NCBI GenBank assembly: GCA_937959375.1 | Contig: CALGLS010000016.1 | Span: 1-36,283 of the forward strand | Direction of reading: 5' to 3' | Length of the DNA: 36,283 nucleotides | From: an uncultured Saprospiraceae bacterium | GTDB lineage: Bacteria > Bacteroidota > Bacteroidia > Chitinophagales > Saprospiraceae | In this document: positions 28,602 through 36,283 of the stretch, piece after piece | Position numbering within the stretch: position 1 is the stretch's first letter | Layout: each line of letters opens with the position of its first letter | Notes under the pieces: generated by a model | Told to the model about the DNA's origin: nothing | The model's database searches: none | The model's input: the letters and a program-made list of their open reading frames with translations, nothing else | Translations under genes and position numbers: made by a program

Positions 28602-31600
28602 TTAATTAAAGACACTAAACTTTATAACTTCCAATCCACCTTCATAGCTAATTTGAATATAATACATACCCCCCTCATTTGGAGCTTCGAAGCTCTCCGT
28701 GTTGTTTCCAATCATTAAATTCAGATCAGTCGATTTTACTATTCTACCATTATTATCAACCACTTTCAGCTCTACATTTTGCATTTCTGGCGATGTGATG
28801 TGAACATTTACAAGCCCTCCTCTATTTACCAAATTGGGTGTTATGTCCATTGTCATGGAAATCTTCCCAATAGAACCTGTAGAAGTCGTAAATCCAACTT
28901 CATAAACAAATTCAGCAGTACAACCCTGACCATCTGTAATGGTTAATGTATAATTACCTGCTGGTAATCCCATCAAATCTTCTTCTGTCGAACCTGTACT
29001 CCATAGATAAGTATAGGGGGTTTGTCCTCCGCTTGGTGTAATATTCAGCATGCCATTGTTGATGCCATTATCATCTGTTATCTCAACCTCTGTTTCAATC
29101 TCACTCAATACCACAAGGTTCAAAGTCACCATCGTTTCGCAACCTGAGTTAGACGTAACCAGTTGTTCATAAACGCCATCTGTATCGTAAATCATTCCAT
29201 CCAACTCATACAGCTCTCCAATACAAATAGATGCATCAATTGTTGTCTCCGTCGGAATTACCGTCAAGGTCAAATAAACGGTACTATCACAACCATTGTA
29301 TGAATCCAAATTGATTTCAAACATACCCGTTTGATCATAGCTTTCGCCACCCACCTCATAACTTGCACCTGCACAAATAGTCTCACCTATAAATACTTCC
29401 ACCTCGTTTACAGTCAATTCTAAAATGACAATACTATCACAACCATTAGGCGTTGGATAAGCAGCCTGGTAAATCCCACTTTCATAATAGGGTACATTGT
29501 CAAAAACAAAATGATCGCCCTGACAGATCGATGCTTCTATAGTAGAGCTGCCTGCTGGCAAAACACTTAACACTAAATTGACGGCAACTTCGCAACCACT
29601 ATTCAAAACAAGTTCACCATCATAAGTCCCTGCAGTTGTCAATGTATCTTCACCAAATACGTAAACACTACCTTGGCAAATTTCTTCTTCTAAATAATAA
29701 GTAGTCGGTGCAAAACTAAGTTGCATGATTACTGTACTATCGCATCCGTCGGCTGAAATAAATGTATTGGTGTAAGTTCCATTCTCAATATAATTACTGG
29801 TTCCAAATACATAAAATTGTTCATCGCAGGCAGTAATCGAAACGGTTTCTGTTAGCTCTTGCAAAACAGTTAAGTTTAATAACACGGCACTATCACAACC
29901 AAATGTTGAGGTCAGCAAGACTTCGTATGTTCCGCTTTCAGAATAGCTATTCGATTCCCAATCGTAGGTTTCTCCATTACAAATAGTCGCTTCAAATTCT
30001 GTGAGTGTGAATTCATTCACAACTGTTAAGCTAAGGTTGACAATACTATCACAACCAGTGCTAGCAGTCAAAGTTTGGGTGTATTCACCAGTTGTATTGT
30101 AATCTACTGTTCCAAGGGTATAGACATCACCGTTGCAAATTTCTACGGCTACATCAACATCTGTTGGGCTTACCAATAAGTTGAGTACACTAATTGTTTT
30201 ACAAGCTCCATTATCTTCAACATGCTCATACTCTCCCGCCAGATAAATATCTTGACCTCCGAAAGCATAACTATCTCCTTCACAAATAGTGACGGCTAGG
30301 TTTTCTGTAATCGTACAGCTAAAAATCCCAATTGCATTTTCTGAAAAACCTGTTGCATAAATATGCTGACCATTGGAAGTTAAGTTAACGGAACTCGCAC
30401 CTTGGATTCCATTCGTGTTTTCCATTCCATCAATTGCAACTGATAGTTGATTTAATTCACCTGTTGTTAAATCACGTTCGAACACACTTACTGCGTTTGC
30501 CGCAAAGGCAGAAACATATAAGTAAGTTCCGTCATTGCTAACTTGCAAATCAGTAGCACCATTCAAACCTTCTAACATGCCTCCAGCAGCAACATCTTGA
30601 TATATAGCCATTGGCGTGAGTGTACCATCGGTTTGATTTCTTGCAAATAGATTGACCGCATTATCGTCTTCACTAGTAGTATATAAAAATTGTCCGTCTG
30701 AACTAATGCTAATTGCATTGATTCCATCGAGGCCATCCAGACCAGCTTCACCATCTTTTAGTCTTTCGACAAAAGTCAAATCCCCTGTACTAAGGTTTCT
30801 TTGAAAAACTGCGATACTAGCTTCTTCACTACCTGCAGCATATAGGAACTGACCATCTGCACTAATTTCTAAATCAACAACACCTTCAATTCCATCCACA
30901 CCAAGTACACCATCAAAGTAGACCGTTTCATAATTCAACATTCCATTGCTTGTATTTCTAGAAAAGACACCAATCCCATTTTCCAATGAGGCGGCACTGT
31001 ATACAAACATTCCATCGGGACTAACAAGCACTTTACTAACACCACTCAATCCATCCGTTCCAAAGAGTCCATCTTTCATTCGCCCTAAATAAGAAAGCAT
31101 TCCTGTATTTGCATTACGCTCAAAAATTGCGATGGATGCATCCCAAAAACCTGCAGCATAAACATGGTCGCCGTCAGGACTTACCATCAGTTGTTTGATT
31201 CCGTTCAAGCCATCATTGGCACTACCGTCTTCAATCATTCCAAGATAATTGAGCATACCCGTGCTTGCATCACGTTCGAAAATCGTCAGTGCATCATCTA
31301 TCTCTCCTGCAACATATACATGCTGGTTATCTGGGCTTATTGCCAAATTGCTGGTTCCTTCTATTCCAGAAAGGCCCGTTGTATTACTTGAGTTAATGAC
31401 ATTATTAAACGTCAAAGAACCGCTTGTATTTTCAACATCAAAATGAAGTACTCCATTCCCACCTAAACTAGTGACATACATTTCTGAATGATCATTTGCG
31501 AAAGCGAGATTAGTTGGATAGTCCAAACCAGTTACGCCACCTGTTCCATTTTGAATCACATTTTGCTCTGTCAAGTTACCAGTCAATTGATTCATTCCAA

Positions 31601-32585
31601 ATATAGTAATCGCATCATCCAATGCAGAGAGTGTATAAATATAGTTTCCTGTTTTGCTAACACCGATTGCCTCAACCGAAGAAAGTGCATCCGAATCTAC
31701 TCCATCCATATAACTTGTTAGATAACTTAATTGCCCCGTTGAAGATGAGCGTTGAAATACAACGACTGCATTTTCACCAGAGGCAAAAACATATTTTCCA
31801 TCAGGGCTAATCGCAATTGCGGTAGCGCCATTGATCCCTTGTACATTTCCTTGCCCGTTTACTACTGCGCTTTCATATATTAGTGTTCCAGTTTCTGGAG
31901 ATATTGAAAACGTTGTGATGGCATTATCTCCAAAACTAGTCACATAGGCATGTCGACCATCAGCGCTTAGTACTAAATCTAAAGGATAAGTCATATAATT
32001 ACCACCATTACCAGCGTCTTCAACGAGTTGTTGTGTCGTCAATTGACCGGTGATTACATTTCGTTTAAAAACTGTAACGGCATCATCATTGGAGCTGACT
32101 AGGTAGATGTAGTTTCCATCTTTTGTAGATCTAATTTTTAGCGCTCCTTCCATTCCAGTAATTCCACCTTCATTGTCTTTTAATATTTCTACTAGTGAAA
32201 GTTTACCAGTGATTTCATCTCTTTCGAAAATAGTCAAAGCACTTTCGGTAAAACCACTGGTGTAAACATGTCTTCCATCGGGGCTTACTAAAACGGCTTG
32301 TGTTCCTTCCAGACCACCAACACCGTTTACACCATTTCGATAAGCTTCAACATAGCTAAGCGCGCCAGTATTGAGATCTCGTTCAAATAGACTCAGGGCC
32401 ATGTCATCAAAACTGGTAATGTAAACATGTTCTCCATTAGGACTAACAGAGACAGAAGAGGCATTGTCAAGGAATGGACTTCCATAGCCTTCATAGACAA
32501 ATTGCTCATAATGCAATTGAGCATTTAGAGGAAATACAACAATTGCAACAAGTGCAAGACAATACAAAAGAGTAGAACTTTTCAT
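28602..32585 (-). CDS. Large secreted protein: lactonase-like beta-propeller repeats, eight Cys-containing repeats, SprB-repeat-like segment, T9SS type A sorting domain
   Basis: 1327 aa; signal peptide; many 'SPDGxxVYxxGxxDNAIxxFxRxxxTGxL' repeats; then 8x 'ICxGxxYxxGxxxYxxxGxY...GCDSxVxLxLTV'; '[46 protein letters not shown]'; C-terminal sorting-like domain. Confidence 0.85.
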   Translation of the reverse strand: MKSSTLLYCLALVAIVVFPLNAQLHYEQFVYEGYGSPFLDNASSVSVSPNGEHVYITSFDDMALSLFERDLNTGALSYVEAYRNGVNGVGGLEGTQAVLVSPDGRHVYTSGFTESALTIFERDEITGKLSLVEILKDNEGGITGMEGALKIRSTKDGNYIYLVSSNDDAVTVFKRNVITGQLTTQQLVEDAGNGGNYMTYPLDLVLSADGRHAYVTSFGDNAITTFSISPETGTLIYESAVVNGQGNVQGINGATAIAISPDGKYVFASGENAVVVFQRSSSTGQLSYLTSYMDGVDSDALSSVEAIGVSKTGNYIYTLSALDDAITIFGMNQLTGNLTEQNVIQNGTGGVTGLDYPTNLAFANDHSEMYVTSLGGNGVLHFDVENTSGSLTFNNVINSSNTTGLSGIEGTSNLAISPDNQHVYVAGEIDDALTIFERDASTGMLNYLGMIEDGSANDGLNGIKQLMVSPDGDHVYAAGFWDASIAIFERNANTGMLSYLGRMKDGLFGTDGLSGVSKVLVSPDGMFVYSAASLENGIGVFSRNTSNGMLNYETVYFDGVLGVDGIEGVVDLEISADGQFLYAAGSEEASIAVFQRNLSTGDLTFVERLKDGEAGLDGLDGINAISISSDGQFLYTTSEDDNAVNLFARNQTDGTLTPMAIYQDVAAGGMLEGLNGATDLQVSNDGTYLYVSAFAANAVSVFERDLTTGELNQLSVAIDGMENTNGIQGASSVNLTSNGQHIYATGFSENAIGIFSCTITENLAVTICEGDSYAFGGQDIYLAGEYEHVEDNGACKTISVLNLLVSPTDVDVAVEICNGDVYTLGTVDYNTTGEYTQTLTASTGCDSIVNLSLTVVNEFTLTEFEATICNGETYDWESNSYSESGTYEVLLTSTFGCDSAVLLNLTVLQELTETVSITACDEQFYVFGTSNYIENGTYTNTFISADGCDSTVIMQLSFAPTTYYLEEEICQGSVYVFGEDTLTTAGTYDGELVLNSGCEVAVNLVLSVLPAGSSTIEASICQGDHFVFDNVPYYESGIYQAAYPTPNGCDSIVILELTVNEVEVFIGETICAGASYEVGGESYDQTGMFEINLDSYNGCDSTVYLTLTVIPTETTIDASICIGELYELDGMIYDTDGVYEQLVTSNSGCETMVTLNLVVLSEIETEVEITDDNGINNGMLNITPSGGQTPYTYLWSTGSTEEDLMGLPAGNYTLTITDGQGCTAEFVYEVGFTTSTGSIGKISMTMDITPNLVNRGGLVNVHITSPEMQNVELKVVDNNGRIVKSTDLNLMIGNNTESFEAPNEGGMYYIQISYEGGLEVIKFSVFN

Positions 32586-32831
32586 GTCATGGAAATTTAA
32601 TGAAACTGAAATGTGGTTTTATATGTGGTAGTTTAGGCAGGACTATGCAAACGCTAAACTACTTAAGTAACCAAGCCTATGCTTTCCAATTGGTTTGCAT
32701 ATTCTTGATTATCTTTTAAAATATTCTTGAGTTAGAATGACCATTTTAGATAGGAATGGCTGATCCCAAAATAAAATAGGAGTCAAAATTCCGTTGAATT
32801 GGAAATTCAAAATTCAAGTTTATTTATATTA

Positions 32832-32874
32832 AGAGCCGGCTCGGGTTTTGGGAAAAAAGTTTTTCGCCGGCTCT
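32832..32874. repeat. Intergenic GC-rich hairpin
   Basis: AGAGCCGGC ... GCCGGCTCT with inner GAAAAA/TTTTTC. Confidence 0.65.
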
Positions 32875-33144
32875 ATTTCTTTAGATGAGCGTAAATCACA
32901 GAAGAGATCAGCTCATAGTATGTTTAGCAGTTTAAATTCAATATTATTTTAATACCAAAACCTATACCAAATAGTATTAATATTTTAATATCAAAATATC
33001 TAAACTATAAGCTACATGACAAATAACATTTAAACATATTTGTATAAGACTGGCTGTTAATTCTTTTAATTAGATTCTAAAGAAATATTCGAGATAGGAT
33101 TAAAAGTGAATTATTTCACATATTTATTTCGCTAAAATCAAGAA

Positions 33145-33180
33145 ACCCATTCGAATTACATGATAATCCGAATGGGTTGC
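33145..33180 (-). terminator. Terminator-like hairpin downstream of the porP/sprF-like gene
   Basis: AACCCATTCG ... CGAATGGGTT inverted repeat just after the minus-strand stop. Confidence 0.65.
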
Positions 33181-33203
33181 TATATTTTATGAAAATTAGC
33201 TGA

Positions 33204-34226
33204 TTAAAAATTAGGACAGCGAATTTTAGTTGGCCTTTTATTACCCCAAGAATCAAGGATATGGATGACTGAAAATTCTGGTCCACCAGCTCCTCTACTT
33301 GCTTTTGTTAAACTTGAAATATTAATATCGTATGTCAAACTTAAGAAGGTATTTTTAAAATCCATTCTTACAGCTGCTACTATGGCATCCGTTCCGAGAT
33401 AATTTTTCTCAGCGTACCACCTTAACCATCCTCCAAAATATAATGCGGATGCTGAGGTTGAATTCCGATTACTATTCATAGAGGTTTTGTATTTCCAATA
33501 CGAACCTATAGTAATTTCTCTATGTGGTCCTTGATCCATAAAAATGAAACTCGGCATTACAGTATTCTTGCGATTAACTTCTACATCTGCACCACCATGA
33601 AAAACATATTTTCGGTAAGCAACTAAACTTTCACTCAACTCATCATCCTTATAAAAAGAAACATCTGGCCGATTAAGATGCGAAGCAGAAACCCCTAAAT
33701 AGATATTGGAATAGCGGTCGAAGTTGTAAAACCAAGCTAAGCCTGTATTGATATCAACATATCTGATTTTATCCGGCGCATTTCCTGGTTCTGTATCGAA
33801 AGCAACAATTTTAGAAAAATCTACTCTATTACTAATCATTCCACTTTGTAAACCAAAAGCAAAGTAATGGCTACCCAAAGTTTTCAAAACTGATACACTT
33901 CCTAAAACGGCAGTGGTAGTAAAGTCAAGATCTCCTGCCTTATCTGAAATGATATTCAAACCTCCGGCAATAATGTCCTCTCGATTAAATTCAAACATTC
34001 GCATGTCCACAGAACCTGCAAAAGTCCTATATCCTTTTGTCAATCCATTCCATTGGCCTCTGGAGTTACCTATAAAGCGAACCTGACCGTTAAAAAGCCC
34101 TGTCATAGCAGGATTCAATATGGTTGGCGATGCATGGATATGAGAAAAATGCACGTCCTGTGAAAACAGCGAAGCTGGTAACATACAAAGTATGCTCAGC
34201 AAAAGCTGGTATACAATTTTATTCAT
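33204..34226 (-). CDS. PorP/SprF family T9SS membrane protein
   Basis: 340 aa; signal peptide, 'QDVHFSHIHASPTILNPAMTGLFNGQVRFIGNSRGQWNGL' characteristic of PorP/SprF; located directly downstream of a type B cargo gene. Confidence 0.9.
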   Translation of the reverse strand: MNKIVYQLLLSILCMLPASLFSQDVHFSHIHASPTILNPAMTGLFNGQVRFIGNSRGQWNGLTKGYRTFAGSVDMRMFEFNREDIIAGGLNIISDKAGDLDFTTTAVLGSVSVLKTLGSHYFAFGLQSGMISNRVDFSKIVAFDTEPGNAPDKIRYVDINTGLAWFYNFDRYSNIYLGVSASHLNRPDVSFYKDDELSESLVAYRKYVFHGGADVEVNRKNTVMPSFIFMDQGPHREITIGSYWKYKTSMNSNRNSTSASALYFGGWLRWYAEKNYLGTDAIVAAVRMDFKNTFLSLTYDINISSLTKASRGAGGPEFSVIHILDSWGNKRPTKIRCPNF

Positions 34227-34424
34227 GGTTATGATGTTGGTCTATGTATTCTAAAATAAACTCAGGGGGAATATTACAATGGGGGAAATATAAACTTGTT
34301 GAATGCTTCTTAGATTAATAAGTTATTTTGAGTCGTAGTACTCAATATACTTTCTAATTACAAACTGGGGGAAAGGGGATAAAAATACGGGGAGTAAAGA
34401 ATGGGAGAAGTACACTTATTAAAA

Positions 34425-34441
34425 GGCAAACCTCATGCCAA
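34425..34441 (-). promoter_or_regulatory. Sigma-54-like -24/-12 promoter candidate upstream of the porP/sprF-like gene
   Basis: Minus-strand TTGGCATGAGGTTTGCC, correct GG/GC spacing. Confidence 0.5.
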
Positions 34442-34444
34442 TAA

Positions 34445-34470
34445 AAAAGTCCCGAACAAAGTTCGGGACT
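34445..34470 (-). terminator. Rho-independent terminator downstream of the type B cargo gene
   Basis: Minus strand AGTCCCGAAC TTT GTTCGGGACT TTTTTA. Confidence 0.8.
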
Positions 34471-34669
34471 CGATAATAGAACAAAATGGTTTACAAAAAA
34501 TAATTAGTTCTTCATGGAAAAAACCTGATAAACGCTGAGTTTTTCTCGATTATTTTCCATCTATATTTCTTTATTAGCCTTACCTAAAACTTCATCGAAG
34601 CGAAGCCTTATTTAAGCTATTTCAAGCGATTAAATCCACTCATTTACAGTGAATTTAATCCATGTTAAT

Positions 34670-36283
34670 TTATTTCAATATCGTTACGTTACCCGTCACT
34701 GTAAACGGTTTATCATTCAAACATGTACCTTCTAGATAGTAAACATATACACCAGGACTCAATGCTTGTCCTCGGAATGTACCATCCCACAAGTCACCTG
34801 TTATGTCATTCGTTTCAAATATCAATTCACCCCAACGATTATAGATTCTTAGTAAGCTCACATCATTCACTCCCTCATACTTAATTAAGAATTCATCATT
34901 AGCACCGTCACCGTTTGGAGAAACAATATTAGGTATCTCTAAGTTACTGTAGATACAGGCATCTTCTACTCTCAAAACAAATTGATCTGAGTTAGAACAT
35001 CCTGCCTCACTGTAAGCTTCTAAGTTATAAGCTGTCGTTGATTCTGGACTCACTGTGATTTCTGTACACCCTACACAAATCTCAACACCTTGATCATTTG
35101 TCCAAACTAAGGTCGCATCCGGATCACTCACTTCTGCAAACAAAGTAACCGAATCACCTTTTATTACTGATTCCTCAGAGATAATCGCCACTTCAGGTAT
35201 TGTATTTACATAAACCGTAACTTCTATTTCAACTATAGCTCCTTGACATCCAATCGTCGTAACTGTATAGGTCGTTGTCTCTGATGGCGAAGCAACAGGA
35301 TCTATACAATCTGTACAACTCAGTCCGATCGCAGGTGCCCAAGTAACTGAATCACTTCCACTTACAAACAGATCAATTGATTCTCCTAAACAGATTGACT
35401 CATCTGCTGATAGCAGCTCAATCGTTGGTAATACATTCAGCGTTACCGTTACTAAACTATCACATCCTGTATTGGTAGTTAGATTATCAGTGTAGATACC
35501 TTCTTCTGTTTGGTAAACTCCGTTGATCAAAATGCTATCACCATCACAAATGGTTTCTTCATATGTCATTTCATAAACTGGATTAACAATCAACTCTGAC
35601 ACAACGATACTATCACAACCATTCGCGTTGCTAATCAAGGTATCGATATAGAAACCAGATTCGCTTTGCAAGCCGCCTCCTAATTCAATACTCTCACCTT
35701 CACAAATATTCACTATAGATGATCCGTAGAATACTTGCATGACTTCTAACACAGTTACAATCACACTATCACAATTATAACTATTGGTCAAAGTATCTAT
35801 ATAGGTTCCTGATTCAGTCTGATCAGCTCCAGCAGCATAATAGCTTTCTCCATCACATATAAACACTTCTGAAGTATCTTGATGTGTAGGATTCACTAAT
35901 AAATTGGTAACGATGATACTATCACAATTATTGATCGTTAGCAAGCTGTCTACATATACACCTGTTGCAGTTTGGAAGTCACCTCCAGCTAAATATTCAT
36001 CACCTTCACAGATCACTACATTCATAGTATCCTGATAAACTGGATTCACATAGAGTGTAGTTATGATGTACTGAGGACATCCATTTCCTCCAATCAAAGT
36101 ATCGCTATAAATTCCAGGTTCTGTCTGGTCATCTCCACCTGCAAAGTAGGTTTCACCTTCACAAATGAATGCGTTCAAATTAAATGTAAATACATCGATG
36201 ATTGTCAATTCTAGATTCACAATACTATCGCAGCCTTCTGCACTTGTCAACACATTTGTGTAGTTACCTCCTACTGTGTAAAG
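34670..36283 (-). CDS. T9SS type B (gliding motility-associated C-terminal domain) Cys-repeat surface protein; 5' end beyond window
   Basis: Frame stays open to the window edge (upstream of the listed GTG start it reads LYTVGGNYTN); at least five 'ICxGxxY...GCDSIV' repeats; C-terminal 'IPNIVSPNGDGANDEFLI...LRIYNRWGELIFET...GVYVYYLEGTC' CHU_C-type domain. Confidence 0.88.
   Translation of the reverse strand, partial: LYTVGGNYTNVLTSAEGCDSIVNLELTIIDVFTFNLNAFICEGETYFAGGDDQTEPGIYSDTLIGGNGCPQYIITTLYVNPVYQDTMNVVICEGDEYLAGGDFQTATGVYVDSLLTINNCDSIIVTNLLVNPTHQDTSEVFICDGESYYAAGADQTESGTYIDTLTNSYNCDSVIVTVLEVMQVFYGSSIVNICEGESIELGGGLQSESGFYIDTLISNANGCDSIVVSELIVNPVYEMTYEETICDGDSILINGVYQTEEGIYTDNLTTNTGCDSLVTVTLNVLPTIELLSADESICLGESIDLFVSGSDSVTWAPAIGLSCTDCIDPVASPSETTTYTVTTIGCQGAIVEIEVTVYVNTIPEVAIISEESVIKGDSVTLFAEVSDPDATLVWTNDQGVEICVGCTEITVSPESTTAYNLEAYSEAGCSNSDQFVLRVEDACIYSNLEIPNIVSPNGDGANDEFLIKYEGVNDVSLLRIYNRWGELIFETNDITGDLWDGTFRGQALSPGVYVYYLEGTCLNDKPFTVTGNVTILK

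Noticed and set aside
28602-32585. Repetitive DNA considered as CRISPR or satellite array
   Set aside because: The periodicity is protein-level (propeller and Cys repeats) with diverged nucleotide sequence, not identical direct repeats with spacers.

Overview
This 36.3 kb window is from a Bacteroidota chromosome; gliding/T9SS-type surface proteins and gene style suggest a Saprospiria-like organism (inference). It mixes surface/secretion genes with ordinary housekeeping genes. Surface/secretion genes: three tandem paralogous T9SS type A cargo proteins, a 1327-aa beta-propeller/Cys-repeat adhesin-like protein, a PorP/SprF-like protein, and the 3' part of a T9SS type B (gliding-motility C-terminal domain) protein running off the right edge. 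Housekeeping genes: upp, lipA, dprA, alkaline phosphatase, a sodium:solute symporter and a polysaccharide deacetylase. I see no tRNA, rRNA, CRISPR array, IS element or phage gene. The best candidate for an under-described system is the three-gene cassette at 18955-20679: a coiled-coil protein, a roadblock/longin-like regulator candidate, and a Ras/Rab-like small GTPase translationally coupled to it. The second best is a set of -24/-12 (sigma-54-like) motifs upstream of five exported-protein genes or operons, with a ~45-bp block conserved upstream of all three tandem paralogs. Other points of note are a near-perfect 46-bp palindrome, a subtilase with a SPOR-like C-terminus and no signal peptide, and several orphan intergenic hairpins. 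All family names come from reading motifs by eye; no searches were run.
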